DNA of 63,764 bases. Source: Deltaproteobacteria bacterium. GTDB taxonomy: Bacteria > Desulfobacterota > Desulfobacteria > Desulfobacterales > C00003060. The stretch lies in the NCBI GenBank assembly GCA_016930875.1, contig JAFGFW010000095.1:1-63764 (forward strand), in the 5' to 3' direction. Positions 36,556-46,712 of the stretch are shown piece after piece. The notes under the pieces are model-generated. The model was not told the origin of the DNA and searched no databases. It saw only the letters and a list, made by a program, of their open reading frames with translations. The position numbers were made by a program, and so were the translations under genes. Numbering within the stretch: the stretch's first letter is position 1; every line of letters begins with the position of its first letter.

Positions 36556-37839
36556 CTAAGAAGAAAAGTAGTCTCTGACAATTCTTATAGCGCAAAATTC
36601 TCCGCACATTGTGCATACTTCGTCTAAACTCGGCTCACTGCTGGCGCGATAAGCCTTGGCCTTTGAAGGATCTATTGATAAGGAAATTTGTTTTTTCCAG
36701 TCCAATGCCTTTCGTGCCTCAGACATCTCAAGATCCCACTTAATAGCACGCTTATTTCCCCTTGCAATGTCAGCTGCATGGGCTGCTATCCTATTTGCAA
36801 TAACACCTTCTTTCACATCTTCTACAGACGGAAGCCTGAGGTGTTCTGCAGGTGTAACATAGCAAAGAAAGTCAGCACCTGCCATACCTGCTATAGCACC
36901 TCCAATAGCACCTGCAATATGATCGTAGCCTGCAGCTATATCTGTAACTAAAGGTCCTAATACGTAAAAAGGCGCGCCTTTACATAGTTTTTTTTGCATA
37001 ATAACATTTGCTTCTACTTGATTCATAGGTACATGGCCTGGTCCTTCTATCATAACCTGAACACCAGCTTCCCACGCCCTTTCGGTCAATTCTCCCAGGG
37101 TCAGAAGCTCCTGGACTTGGGCACGATCTGTGGCATCTGCCAATGACCCGGGTCGTAGTGCGTCACCAAGGCTGAGAGTTATATCGTATTTCCTTGCAAT
37201 AGAAAGGAGACGTTCAAAATGTTCGTAGAATGGATTTTCCTTCTGGTGGTGAAGCATCCAGGCGGTTAGAAAAGCACCCCCCCTGCTGACAATATCTGTT
37301 GTTCGGCCTTGAAGACGCAGCCTTTCGAGCGCATTAAGTGTTATGCCGCAGTGGACCGTCATAAAATCAACTCCATCCTGTGCTTGGGCTTCCACAGTTC
37401 GAAAGAGGATATCCGGTGTCAGACGGATAATCCCGCCAAGATTTGCCGCTGTTTCCACAGCTGCCTGATAAATTGGAACAGTGCCTACAGGGATATTGGA
37501 CGCTTGCAATATTGATTGGCGTATCTTTGTTATGTCACCGCCTGTACTAAGATCCATGATCGCATCTGCTTTTGCATTTATTGCTGCCGAGAGTTTTAAG
37601 AGTTCCTCATTAATGTCCGCCCGATCTAATGATGTCCCAATATTCGCATTAACTTTAATACTTAGTCCCTTTCCTATTCCAATTGGATCAAGATCTTTGT
37701 GGTTGATATTGGCTGGTATAACCACAGTCCCTTGTGCCACAGAGAGCCTAATATTTTGGGCATCGATTTTTTCCTTACAAGCCACTGTCTTCATAGCCTC
37801 GGTGATAATACCCTTTCGGGCTTGTTCTATTTGTGTCAT
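36556..37839 (-). CDS. thiC: Phosphomethylpyrimidine synthase
   Basis: A 427-residue radical-SAM enzyme that rearranges 5-aminoimidazole ribotide into the HMP-phosphate moiety of thiamine. It is the short form without the N-terminal extension, typical of anaerobes. The iron-sulfur motif Cys-Thr-Met-Cys-Gly-Glu-Phe-Cys is at the C-terminus. The central Asp-Phe-Met-Thr-Val-His-Cys-Gly and Glu-Gly-Pro-Gly-His-Val-Pro segments are normal. I found no TPP riboswitch in the upstream 340 bases. Confidence 0.96.
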   Translation of the reverse strand: MTQIEQARKGIITEAMKTVACKEKIDAQNIRLSVAQGTVVIPANINHKDLDPIGIGKGLSIKVNANIGTSLDRADINEELLKLSAAINAKADAIMDLSTGGDITKIRQSILQASNIPVGTVPIYQAAVETAANLGGIIRLTPDILFRTVEAQAQDGVDFMTVHCGITLNALERLRLQGRTTDIVSRGGAFLTAWMLHHQKENPFYEHFERLLSIARKYDITLSLGDALRPGSLADATDRAQVQELLTLGELTERAWEAGVQVMIEGPGHVPMNQVEANVIMQKKLCKGAPFYVLGPLVTDIAAGYDHIAGAIGGAIAGMAGADFLCYVTPAEHLRLPSVEDVKEGVIANRIAAHAADIARGNKRAIKWDLEMSEARKALDWKKQISLSIDPSKAKAYRASSEPSLDEVCTMCGEFCAIRIVRDYFSS

Positions 37840-38195
37840 TATGACTCCATATTATAAAAGATTTATTTTTTTTGTGAGTTATAGGATATTATCAAAATAT
37901 ACATTAGAAAACAATTTTTGAAAAAAAATAACATTTTTTTACATCTTTAACGTAAGGGTTGACTCTGGTTTTTCGATTATGTAAGGTTAACAAATTCTTA
38001 AGAATTCTTCACACTCGAAAGCCGTGGTTATTTGGAGTAAAGCGATAAATCTTAGACACTTAACATTTTAAAAGTATAAGATTTTTAGGTTCGCTCGAAA
38101 CAACACCTTTATTAAATTGTACTTTTTACGAGTTTATTAATCTCAAAACTTGCAATATTGCCACCAATATTTCGTCCTTGACGACGGAGACGAGT
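37840..38195. other. AT-rich divergent spacer, thiC / transaldolase
   Basis: This 356-base region carries the promoters of both divergent genes. It contains a perfect 14-bp palindrome, AATTCTTAAGAATT, at 37993-38006 and long A/T tracts around 37860-37940. No riboswitch consensus (CTGAGA, or the conserved second TPP helix) was found on either strand, and no gene. Confidence 0.4.
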
Positions 38196-39290
38196 ATGGA
38201 AACAAATAAACTTATGACACTGGCTACGTTGGGACAGAGCCCTTGGTATGACAATATAGATAGAAGGCTAATCCAGAACGGAGAGCTTAAGAGGTTTTTT
38301 GATCTCGGTATAACAGGTGTGACTTCTAATCCAAGTATATTTGAAAAAGCCATCATTGGTTCTTCAATTTACGATGAAACCATACAAAAACTGGCTAAAA
38401 AAGGAATGTCTCCTCTAGAGATCTACGATATTATTACAGTACAGGATGTGCAGTCTGCTGCTGACCTTTTATCAGGTGTTTATGACAAGACTCAAGGCAT
38501 CGATGGTTATGTGAGCCTTGAGGTCCTTCCAGAATATGCCGACGACCCAGTAAAGACTATCTATAACGCCAGGAAAATACATAAACAAGTGGGAAGACAG
38601 AATCTCATGATTAAGGTGCCTGGAACAAGGGAGGCGCCAGAGGCTATAGAGGCATTGACCGCCGAGGGTCTCAACATCAATGCAACTCTTCTTTTTTCTT
38701 TGGAGCACTATGAACAGTGTGCCATGGCATACATAGAAGGGTTAAAGCATAGGTTAAAAGACGGCAATCCTATTAATACTGTCTCTTCAGTGGCAAGCGT
38801 CTTTGTGAGCAGACTAGATACGGCAATTGATAAGGTACTGGATCATTCAAACGCAAATCTAAAAGGTAAGATTGCAGTTGCCAATGCTAAAATGATCTAC
38901 CGGAGATTCAAGGAAGTCTTTTATGGTGAGATTTTTGAGGATTTAAGATCTAAAGGGGCTAATATTCAGAGAGTCCTTTGGGGCAGCACAAGCACTAAGA
39001 ATCCTGAATATAGTGATGTTAAGTATGTTGATGAATTAATTGGCAAAGATACGGTTAATACCTTACCTCACAAGACACTGGAGGCGTTGCTTGACCATGC
39101 CACATTAAAGCCAACTATAGAAGATAATCTGGACAAGGAGAAGGCGCACTTAACAGAGTTGAAAGGTTTGGGAATAGAATTGAATAAGATATGCGATGAT
39201 ATTCAAGAACAAGGCGTTGATGCTTTTTGCAGTTCTTTCAACCAGTTGATCAATACCATTGCATCAAAAATGAATGTGAATTCTCAATAA
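38196..39290 (+). CDS. tal: Transaldolase
   Basis: A 364-residue enzyme of the non-oxidative pentose phosphate pathway, moving dihydroxyacetone units between sugar phosphates. Start ATG at 38196 follows GGAG; an in-frame TTG at 38178 is less likely. Gly-Val-Thr-Ser-Asn-Pro-Ser-Ile-Phe is the N-terminal signature, and the Schiff-base Lys lies in Met-Ile-Lys-Val-Pro-Gly-Thr. Length and the Thr-Ser-Thr-Lys-Asn-Pro segment fit the long transaldolase type (TalB/Tal-PGI class) rather than the short FSA-like form. Confidence 0.95.
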   Translation: METNKLMTLATLGQSPWYDNIDRRLIQNGELKRFFDLGITGVTSNPSIFEKAIIGSSIYDETIQKLAKKGMSPLEIYDIITVQDVQSAADLLSGVYDKTQGIDGYVSLEVLPEYADDPVKTIYNARKIHKQVGRQNLMIKVPGTREAPEAIEALTAEGLNINATLLFSLEHYEQCAMAYIEGLKHRLKDGNPINTVSSVASVFVSRLDTAIDKVLDHSNANLKGKIAVANAKMIYRRFKEVFYGEIFEDLRSKGANIQRVLWGSTSTKNPEYSDVKYVDELIGKDTVNTLPHKTLEALLDHATLKPTIEDNLDKEKAHLTELKGLGIELNKICDDIQEQGVDAFCSSFNQLINTIASKMNVNSQ

Positions 39291-39323
39291 TATCACATTC
39301 CCCCGATAACACAGGAAAAATGG

Positions 39324-40502
39324 CTACCCCACGACTTGTGAAACAGGTACGAGATCAACCTTGCGCTTGATATTGGGCAGATCCTCCCTGAGGACTTCCA
39401 GTGTAGTGGCATAAGGATGGCCGATGCCAATAGCATACCCACGCGTCTTAGCAACAGAGACAAGCCGCTTAATTTGAAATCGAATAGTCTTTGTGTCTTG
39501 AACGTGATCCAAAAAGACATTACGGCGGCCAAATTTAAGTTTCAGGAGTTTTGCTGCCCCAAGGCAATGCGATTTTGGACTAGTTAAACTGTCAACAAAA
39601 AAGAGATTGCGTTTTTTCAGAACTGTAAATATCTGTCGCATCTTAGCTGAGTCTTGTGTCAACTTGGATCCCATGTGATTATTCACACCCACGATGTAGG
39701 GGACAGCATCGAGGTTCTTGTTAAGTTGATCCAGAAGTTCCTCCGGGCTCATGGAAGAGATCAATGCCCCTACTCCTGGGTTCACATGCGGATACTCTAT
39801 TGGTTCCATTGGAAGATGAAGGAGCACATCTCGACCCATTTTATGAATAGCCGAAGCAATTTGCTGTTGAAAGGGACTGTTTGGAAGGACAGAAAAAGAT
39901 AAAACCCCGTCAAGCTCCAAGAAGTTGGACGCCATCTTTGTGTCGTATCCCATATCGTCAATGATGATGGCAACACGTGGGAGACCGGGTGGGTGGGAAG
40001 GGGTCGCTGCCTTTTCCACGAACGGAAGAAAGACAAGACGATGTGTTGGGTGTCCGTCAATTGACACAGTAAGAATTATTTTATGACTTGGTCCTCCTTT
40101 GAAGCTCAGGGATGTTCCCTGAACCCTACCAGAGATCTCCCTGGAAAATATTGCCTTTAAGGTCTTCCTGGATAGGGCTTTTCTAAGGCGTACTTGCAGT
40201 TCAGAGTAAGTCCACTGGTCCGCATCATCCCATTTGGTTTCCACTGAGTTGAATTGGACATCCTCAGCAGGGACACCTAAGGCTAACAGCGCATCGCACA
40301 TGCGTCGATCAAACTCTTTTATTCTGGCTTCTGTTCCGTGGGAGGCGTAGGTTTCAAAAAGAGGCGCCTTACTGCTCAGCCTTGAAGAGAAAAGCCGATA
40401 GATCCCAAATCCGGAAACTCCAAGTAAGAGCAATAGGCCGATAAGATAAACAATTAGAGATTTGGTTGGTTTTTTCTTTGAGACCTTTCTGGATGAGGCC
40501 AT
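39324..40502 (-). CDS. Divergent polysaccharide deacetylase family protein
   Basis: A 392-residue protein with an N-terminal membrane anchor (about 15-35), a roughly 120-residue extracytoplasmic spacer and a C-terminal NodB-like barrel: Ile-Ile-Ile-Asp-Asp-Met-Gly, His-Leu-Pro-Met-Glu-Pro, Asn-Asn-His-Met-Gly-Ser and a late Gly-His-Pro-Tyr. These match the divergent polysaccharide deacetylase family often found beside ctp proteases. Substrate is unknown, presumably a periplasmic glycan. It follows ctpA by 85 bases in the same direction. Confidence 0.88.
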   Translation of the reverse strand: MASSRKVSKKKPTKSLIVYLIGLLLLLGVSGFGIYRLFSSRLSSKAPLFETYASHGTEARIKEFDRRMCDALLALGVPAEDVQFNSVETKWDDADQWTYSELQVRLRKALSRKTLKAIFSREISGRVQGTSLSFKGGPSHKIILTVSIDGHPTHRLVFLPFVEKAATPSHPPGLPRVAIIIDDMGYDTKMASNFLELDGVLSFSVLPNSPFQQQIASAIHKMGRDVLLHLPMEPIEYPHVNPGVGALISSMSPEELLDQLNKNLDAVPYIVGVNNHMGSKLTQDSAKMRQIFTVLKKRNLFFVDSLTSPKSHCLGAAKLLKLKFGRRNVFLDHVQDTKTIRFQIKRLVSVAKTRGYAIGIGHPYATTLEVLREDLPNIKRKVDLVPVSQVVG

Positions 40503-40587
40503 TCGTCTGTTATCTACGAAGGTTGTGTTCTTTCTGCCAAAGATCTTTGATGTAGTGTTTTCTGGTTAGTGTTTGTCCGGGGTAAGT

Positions 40588-41937
40588 CTAAAAGGACGTC
40601 TTTGAAAATATTTGCCAACTTGTGAGAATTTCCAGGGCTCTTTTGGCCTGATTGTCCTTTGTCAGCAGTTCTTGAACCGCTTCAGATGGCTCCTCGCCAA
40701 ACACCTGCCCCATATACCTTTTTTTACTACCTTTTTCCGACACACCCTCATCTGGTTCAGCCGAGATATGGTTTAAAAGATCTCTCTCTTGGATATGATG
40801 TTTTTTCTCAGTGTCGATTTGCTGAATGAATCTTTCCTCCACAACAACATCAGGCTTAATCCCTTCTGCCTGTATTGCATGGCCATTTGGCGTGTAGTAC
40901 CGGGCGATGGTGAGTTTCAAACCGGACCCATCACGTAACGGCTCTACGGCTTGGACAGATCCCTTTCCGAAAGAGGTGGCGCCCAAAATAAGTGCGCGGG
41001 CATGATCTTGCAAGGCTCCAGCTACGATTTCTGATGCGCTCGCACTTCCTTCGTTGATCAGGAGGACAATGGGGTAGGCATGTTTTTCTTTGTCGGAATG
41101 AGCAGAATATACCTTGGAGTGGGACCCGGACCTCCCCTTAATAGACACGATCTGTCCTTCTTGCAGAAAGGTGTCCGCCACCTTAACGGCCTGTTCCAGT
41201 AAGCCACCAGGGTTGTCCCTAAGATCGAAGATCAGACCTTCTAATGGCGTTTCACCTGATTCCAGTTCCACCAGAGCTGCCGTTACATCGCCGTAGGTTC
41301 GGTCCCTGAAGTTCGTAATCCGCAAATAACCGTAACCAGGCTTAAGGGTATAGGAACGTACACTTTCCAACGGGATAACATCACGAACAATCTTGAATTC
41401 TATAGGCTCGGGAGCCTCTTTTCGCCAAACCGTAATTACAACAGTGCTTCCCTTCTTTCCTCGCATTTTCTTGACGGCTTCCCAAAGCTTCATCTCTTTT
41501 GTGTCTTCCCCGTCCACATTAATAATACGGTCTCCAGCCTTGACACCGGCCGTGTGAGCGGGAGACCCCTCAATAGGGGATATCACTGTCAATTGGTGGT
41601 TTTGCATAGTTATAACGATGCCTATACCACTGAATTCTCCTTTAGTGTCTATCCGAAGTTCCTTGTAGGCTTCAGGCGACAGAAATGATGAGTGGGGGTC
41701 AAGAGATTTCAACATACCCTGAATGGCGCCGCGAATCAACTTCTTGGAATCTACCGTGTCCACATAGTTTTTTTCTACGATATCAAGAATATCGCTAAAT
41801 ATCTTGAGCTCTTCATAGGTCTTCTCTGTCCCTGCCAACAGGTGTTCCTGAACTCCGGCGGAGCCAAGCCACAGACCAGCAGAGCAAAGAAGAATTACAC
41901 AGATGAATCCTTTGTATTGTTTTGGCAAGAGTCTCAT
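40588..41937 (-). CDS. ctpA: C-terminal processing peptidase (S41 family)
   Basis: A 449-residue periplasmic serine protease with an N-terminal signal segment (about 10-30), a PDZ domain (Gly-Ile-Gly-Ile-Val to Val-Lys-Ala-Gly-Asp-Arg-Ile) and the S41 catalytic core. The nucleophile is in Glu-Gly-Ser-Ala-Ser-Ala-Ser-Glu and the catalytic Lys in Thr-Ser-Phe-Gly-Lys-Gly-Ser-Val-Gln. Ctp proteases trim C-termini of envelope proteins, including peptidoglycan hydrolases. It heads a two-gene operon with the deacetylase. Confidence 0.95.
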   Translation of the reverse strand: MRLLPKQYKGFICVILLCSAGLWLGSAGVQEHLLAGTEKTYEELKIFSDILDIVEKNYVDTVDSKKLIRGAIQGMLKSLDPHSSFLSPEAYKELRIDTKGEFSGIGIVITMQNHQLTVISPIEGSPAHTAGVKAGDRIINVDGEDTKEMKLWEAVKKMRGKKGSTVVITVWRKEAPEPIEFKIVRDVIPLESVRSYTLKPGYGYLRITNFRDRTYGDVTAALVELESGETPLEGLIFDLRDNPGGLLEQAVKVADTFLQEGQIVSIKGRSGSHSKVYSAHSDKEKHAYPIVLLINEGSASASEIVAGALQDHARALILGATSFGKGSVQAVEPLRDGSGLKLTIARYYTPNGHAIQAEGIKPDVVVEERFIQQIDTEKKHHIQERDLLNHISAEPDEGVSEKGSKKRYMGQVFGEEPSEAVQELLTKDNQAKRALEILTSWQIFSKTSF

Positions 41938-42112
41938 AAGTCCTCCCGGTTATCTCCAGACTCGACCAACAAGCGAGTCTGGAGGCATTCGTACTAACAT
42001 GCCGAAATCATTTTTGGTGCAGGCAATAACCATACCATAGTCAGCACAGAGAATAAACCACTATTAAAGCTATATTCAATTTGGAAAATAAGACCCTTTA
42101 GACCTGGATTCT

Positions 42113-43459
42113 CTACTCTTCGAGCTCTACCCCCATAGCCCAGTCAAGCTCTGCTTTGGATATGTTGTATGTCCTCAATGCATTATAGTAATTCGTCTGT
42201 GTCTTGGTGAGAAGCGTTCGGGCGTCGAGAACCTCTGTGGATGTGGCCACTTGCTCTTTGTAACGATCTTCACTAATCCTGAAGTTCTCTTGGGCCTGTT
42301 CCACGGCCTTTTTTACCGTTACTATGTTCTTTTCGGATTCTTTCAGTTTGAGGTAAGCTACTTTTACCTGCTGCCGGATGTTGTCCTCGATTTCAGTCCT
42401 CTTGAGCTTTGTCTGTGCCAAGCGCCTCAGTTTTTCCGTCACCCCGTAACGCGTTTTTCCCCATTGCCAGAAAGTCCAAGATGCGGTTGCTACAAGATCC
42501 CATTCTTCTTCATCGGCAATACCTGTTCCGCCATTTAGTTCTGGGCTGTCGCCCCTGCTGTAATAGTTTGCCTGAAGGTCTATGGACGGGAAGTAGTCCT
42601 TCTTGGTCAAGCGCACTTGTTCTTCAGCGGTCTCCACTTCCAGGTTGGCAATGAGTCTCTCGGGTCTTCGTCTCAGAGCTGTTTCCACACACTCCTCATA
42701 AGCGTCGGTGAAAGGCTCAAGAGTCATGACATCCTCTATAAGCACGGGCGCATCAATGGGCCGTCTCAGAATGGTGTTGAATTGCGAATTTGCAAGTTGA
42801 ACATTGTTATCTGCCACCACGAGGTCCTGTCTGGCATTGGCCAGTTCAACCTGTGCCTCGAGAAGATTATTTTTCGGTATCATACCCACCTCATAGAAGT
42901 TTCGGGCAACTTCTGCGTGGGCTGACAACTGGGTCACAGCTTGTTTAGCAACACCTTGGAGTTTTATCCTCTGAAGAATTACAAAATATGCACGTTTAAC
43001 CTCCAGAATGACATTATAGCGGGCTTGCTGTTCGAGATATCTTGTAACATCAAGGCCCAGGCGAGATATATTGTGCTCTGCTAACCGAGAAAACCCAGAG
43101 AAGATCGGTTGGTCGAGGGTAGCCACAAAAGCGTATAGATTTTCAGGGCTTGTGAAAACACCTGGGGCAATCGTTTTATCCTCATCCAACCGCATGTACG
43201 TGTAGCTGCCGCTGAGCTTGGGCAGAAATTCTGTGAATTGCTTTTTCTTATTTGCTTCGGCGGCAGCAACCTCTTCCTTGGAGATCAGTATCTGTGTGTT
43301 GTGTTTCAGGGCGTAGTCAACACTTGACTTTAGTGTAAAAGCCGACGTGGGTTGTTCGCCTCGACAAGGCCAGGGCAAAGAGACGAAAGCCACAAGAAGA
43401 AAGAAGAGGATCTTCTTTACAAAGGCTGCTTGGTCCGAGGGCAAACGATAAGGTTCCAT
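42113..43459 (-). CDS. TolC-family outer-membrane efflux protein
   Basis: A 448-residue outer-membrane factor with a signal peptide (hydrophobic core about 15-32) and the duplicated OEP repeat: long coiled helices with Leu-Leu-Glu-Ala-Gln-Val-Glu-Leu-Ala-Asn-Ala in the first half and the Glu-Val-Leu-Asp-Ala-Arg equivalent in the second. As a trimer it would form the exit duct for an RND, MFS or type I exporter. No inner-membrane pump or adaptor gene is adjacent, so its partner is unknown. Confidence 0.92.
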   Translation of the reverse strand: MEPYRLPSDQAAFVKKILFFLLVAFVSLPWPCRGEQPTSAFTLKSSVDYALKHNTQILISKEEVAAAEANKKKQFTEFLPKLSGSYTYMRLDEDKTIAPGVFTSPENLYAFVATLDQPIFSGFSRLAEHNISRLGLDVTRYLEQQARYNVILEVKRAYFVILQRIKLQGVAKQAVTQLSAHAEVARNFYEVGMIPKNNLLEAQVELANARQDLVVADNNVQLANSQFNTILRRPIDAPVLIEDVMTLEPFTDAYEECVETALRRRPERLIANLEVETAEEQVRLTKKDYFPSIDLQANYYSRGDSPELNGGTGIADEEEWDLVATASWTFWQWGKTRYGVTEKLRRLAQTKLKRTEIEDNIRQQVKVAYLKLKESEKNIVTVKKAVEQAQENFRISEDRYKEQVATSTEVLDARTLLTKTQTNYYNALRTYNISKAELDWAMGVELEE

Positions 43460-44369
43460 GGGTTAACTGCCTCCGAGATCTGAAAAACCATATTGATTAA
43501 TTTAAACGCTGTTGATATACATACGTGAAGGTGCGAGGAGTGCCGGCAATGGTTTTCCTTGCACAAAGAGCCTCCGCTGAACGTGCAAGAAAAAGGGCTT
43601 CTTCCTGTTTGGCGGGGGTTTCTTTGTCTGGGTACTTCTAATACCATGGTGCTATGATTTCAAGCCCTATCTGTGATGGAGGGAAAACCACGTCCTCTGT
43701 GCTAGGTTAGAGACAAGTGGCCCCACCTCAGAGTTTTGCTTTTTGGGAGTGCGGATAACCAAAGCAGGGTCTTCTGGCCCCGGATTTCTACTTCAGGTGC
43801 TTCCACACAAGCCTCACCGCATCCAACATTGGACATGCCCAAGCTCGGCAAGGCTTTGCGGGCACAGTTACATAGCAACTGCCGCCTGGATAACCCTTGC
43901 TATCAAAACTCGGGCACGACATCCGATTTCTTGCCAGGCCAACTGCTCTTTGCTACTGTTTTTATAACACGGCGTCGGCTCGGCTGGGTTTGCCTCCCCG
44001 GATTTGGGCGCATTGGTCCCCATTTGGTTTTCAACCTCCGATTCTGCTGGAAATAGGCAACATGTGGTAACTCCGACTGTTTTGCAAGGCGATTTATGAT
44101 TTCCAGATTCCTCACCTTCAAATCCCGTGCCAAGCCCTGAAGGCCAACCAATGTTCTAATATTTATGATCACTTGTCTCACATGCACTTAGTCCTGGTGT
44201 AGAATTGTTTGGACCTTGCCAGTAAGAGCATAGGTAAGAATTTCCTGTCGTGCACATATGCCTTGCAATCCTTCGGGGATAGTATTAAACGCAGATGCAA
44301 ATGAGGTTTTGTTCCTATTACGGGCCTTGGGGAAAAACAGCCAGGCACGGCTTTGGGGAAGGAGCTAAC
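43460..44369. other. 900-base gap without a recognised gene
   Basis: The region between the divergent tolC-family and TPR genes has only short open stretches. The least unlikely is 43903-44187 on the minus strand (94 codons, basic C-terminus), which I cannot match to any family. A weak hairpin, CCACGT to GTGG with CTCT/AGAG inside, is near 43690-43721. It may be decayed coding DNA or contain an unrecognised RNA. Confidence 0.35.
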
Positions 44370-45071
44370 ATGGCAAAAAAAAAGAAACGATTAACAAGAA
44401 AACAACTTCTTAAAGAGCCGGATGAGTTTCTGACTTTTTCGGCCAAAATGATCCAGTTTGCAACAGAGAACCAAAGACGGATTTGTTATGCCTTGATCGG
44501 ATTGGTTGTTGTTATGCTCGTTTTGGGGGCATTTCGATATTTCTCGAATCTGTCAGAACGCAAGGCCTATGCTCTATTTGAGGAAGGGCTTGTTCACTAT
44601 CTTGGGCAAGTTTCCGGGGGGAAGTCAGCCCACTTTGACGAGGCAGCCAAGGCAAAATTTGCCGAGGTTCTCCGTAATTATCCATCAACAAAGGCTGCTC
44701 AACTCAGCTTACCGTTGTACGCGGACATTAACTACAAGGAGGGTTTGTACGATGAGGCCATTGAGCTTTACAAGGGGGCGCTTGAGGCTTTTTCAGAAGA
44801 AGAAGCTTTCCAACAGCTCATGTGGAACGGCCTGGCATATGCTTACGAAGGGAAAAGAGATTACAGCTCTGCGGCCCAGTGTTTTCAGAAGTTGACTCAC
44901 TCTGAAAGTGGATTCATGAAGGCGGGGGCCTATTTCAATCTGGGCCGCATTTATGAGACCTTGAACAATCGGGAAAAGGCCATGGAGGCATACAACAGGG
45001 TGTTCACTGACTTTCCTGCCTCTGTCCACGGCAAGATAGCCGAAGAAAAGGTCCTTGGCCTCAAATGGTAG
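44370..45071 (+). CDS. Membrane-anchored TPR protein (YfgM-like)
   Basis: A 233-residue protein from the ATG at 44370 with GGAAGGAG upstream. A Lys-rich cytoplasmic N-terminus precedes one transmembrane helix (about 43-62), then 3-4 TPR-like helix pairs (Phe-Glu-Glu-Gly-Leu, Tyr-Asp-Glu-Ala-Ile-Glu-Leu-Tyr and Asn-Leu-Gly-Arg-Ile-Tyr-Glu). The topology matches YfgM/ancillary SecYEG-translocon proteins, with TPRs outside the cytoplasm, but the function is inferred only from architecture. Confidence 0.8.
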   Translation: MAKKKKRLTRKQLLKEPDEFLTFSAKMIQFATENQRRICYALIGLVVVMLVLGAFRYFSNLSERKAYALFEEGLVHYLGQVSGGKSAHFDEAAKAKFAEVLRNYPSTKAAQLSLPLYADINYKEGLYDEAIELYKGALEAFSEEEAFQQLMWNGLAYAYEGKRDYSSAAQCFQKLTHSESGFMKAGAYFNLGRIYETLNNREKAMEAYNRVFTDFPASVHGKIAEEKVLGLKW

Positions 45072-45396
45072 ATTTTTCTTGACACAACGAGGAAAATCCA
45101 ATAATAGTTCAAACATTATGAAACAGTACGGTTTTTTTGCGGATTTTGTGAAGGCCTTTTTTGGAGGTTTCCTCTTCTTTTTTAGGAAGCCTGCCCATGG
45201 GTCTTCCTAGGTCTGAAGCCGGCTGACAGATAGAGACCATGGGTAGGCGAAGGTGGGCGCCCCGTGGTTTTTTTGTGTCCACAATTAAAAAGGCCATGGG
45301 GCTTGGCTCCATGGCCTTTTTTGGGCCGCCAGGGCGGGCTTGCCGTAAAAGAACTGGATGGCGCGGGAACAATACTCTTTAGAGGAGGTATCAGAT
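45072..45396. other. Hairpin-rich spacer upstream of paaK
   Basis: It holds two strong inverted repeats: GCCTGCCCATGGGTCT (about 45190-45205) against a near-complement at 45231-45247, and the terminator hairpin at 45287-45322. Both contain the CCATGG core. GGAGG at the right end is the paaK ribosome site. No gene was seen. Confidence 0.45.
45287..45322 (+). terminator. Bidirectional-looking terminator hairpin
   Basis: AAAAAGGCCATGG (45287-45299) pairs perfectly with 45309-45321 across a 9-base loop, with A and T runs on either side. It would end transcription from the TPR gene before paaK. Confidence 0.75.
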
Positions 45397-46698
45397 ATGA
45401 TTTACGATGAGGAGTTTGAGACCCTGCCGAGGGAGGCCCTTGAAGCCATTCAGTTAAAAAGGCTCCGGGACCTGGCAGAAAGGGTGTACGCCATTGTTCC
45501 TTTTTACAAAAAGGCGTTTGATGAACAGGGGGTGAAACCAGACGACATTAAGTCCCTCGAGGACTTGCCCAAGCTCCCCTTTACCATGAAACAGGATTTG
45601 CGCGACAATTATCCATTTGGCATGTTTGCCACGCCAATGGAAAACGTGGTACGGATCCACGCTTCCTCCGGCACGACAGGCAAGCCAACCGTGGTGGGCT
45701 ACACGCGCCGGGACATTCGTACATGGTCAGAGCTCATGGCTCGCACGCTGGCAGCCGCAGGCGCACACAAAGGCGATATTGTCCATAATGCTTACGGGTA
45801 CGGGCTCTTTACCGGTGGCCTTGGTTTCCATTACGGCGCTGAAAGACTGGGGGCTTCGGTGATTCCCGTGTCTGGGGGCAACACCAAGCGACAGATTTTG
45901 CTCATGAGAGATTTTGGCGCCACGGTCATCACCTGCACACCTTCCTACGCCCTTCGCCTGGCCGATGTGGCGGCTGAGGAAGGGGTTGATTTTAAGGCGC
46001 TAAAGTTCAGAGTCGGGGTTCTTGGCGCTGAGCCCTGGACTGAGAATATCCGAAATGAAATTGAAAGCCGGCTTGGTCTTGATGCTGTGGATATCTATGG
46101 CCTGAGCGAGGTCATGGGGCCCGGTGTGGCAGTGGAGTGTGTGGAGGCCAAGCACGGGCTGCACATTTTTGAGGATCATTTCATTGCCGAGATTATCAAT
46201 CCGGAAACCGGCGAACCCCTCCCGTACGGGGAGCCCGGAGAGTTGGTCTTTACCACGCTTACCAAAGAAGCTTTTCCGCTCATTCGCTACCGGACCAGAG
46301 ACCTCTCTGTGTTGCATCGCGAACCCTGCAGATGTGGCAGAAACCTCGTCCGCATGGGACGGATCACGGGGCGTTCTGATGACATGCTCATCATTCGAGG
46401 TGTGAATGTTTTTCCGTCCCAGATAGAGAGTGTCCTTATGGCCAGAAAGGAAGTGGCGCCCCACTATCTGTTGATCGTTGATCGCAAAGAGCGCATGGAT
46501 ACACTGGAAGTAAATGTTGAAATCAACGAAGAGATCTTTTCCGATGCCGTGAAGGATCTTCAGAATATAGAAGGGGATATTGAAAAGGACATTAAGGATC
46601 TGCTGGGGGTGTCATGCAGGGTTCGCCTGGTAGAACCCAAGACCATCCAGCGCAGCGAAGGAAAGGCCCAGCGAGTAATAGACAAACGCAAGACTTAG
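45397..46698 (+). CDS. paaK: Phenylacetate-CoA ligase
   Basis: A 433-residue AMP-forming ligase from the ATG at 45397, which follows AGAGGAGG. The P-loop is Ser-Ser-Gly-Thr-Thr-Gly-Lys-Pro. Tyr-Gly-Leu-Ser-Glu and Arg-Tyr-Arg-Thr-Arg-Asp-Leu follow, and the C-terminal domain has the catalytic Lys region near Gly-Lys-Ala. It converts aryl acetates, the oxidation products of aromatic amino acids, to CoA thioesters, complementing indolepyruvate oxidoreductase. The ACT gene follows after 14 bases. Confidence 0.95.
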   Translation: MIYDEEFETLPREALEAIQLKRLRDLAERVYAIVPFYKKAFDEQGVKPDDIKSLEDLPKLPFTMKQDLRDNYPFGMFATPMENVVRIHASSGTTGKPTVVGYTRRDIRTWSELMARTLAAAGAHKGDIVHNAYGYGLFTGGLGFHYGAERLGASVIPVSGGNTKRQILLMRDFGATVITCTPSYALRLADVAAEEGVDFKALKFRVGVLGAEPWTENIRNEIESRLGLDAVDIYGLSEVMGPGVAVECVEAKHGLHIFEDHFIAEIINPETGEPLPYGEPGELVFTTLTKEAFPLIRYRTRDLSVLHREPCRCGRNLVRMGRITGRSDDMLIIRGVNVFPSQIESVLMARKEVAPHYLLIVDRKERMDTLEVNVEINEEIFSDAVKDLQNIEGDIEKDIKDLLGVSCRVRLVEPKTIQRSEGKAQRVIDKRKT

Positions 46699-46712
46699 GA
46701 AAGGAGGCAGTT

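Noticed and set aside
37840-38195. Possible TPP riboswitch upstream of thiC
   Set aside because: Neither the CTGAGA element nor the conserved second helix was found on the minus strand, and the region is simply AT-rich.
45109-45372. 87-codon minus-strand open frame upstream of paaK
   Set aside because: It runs through two hairpins, including a terminator, and has no recognisable features.
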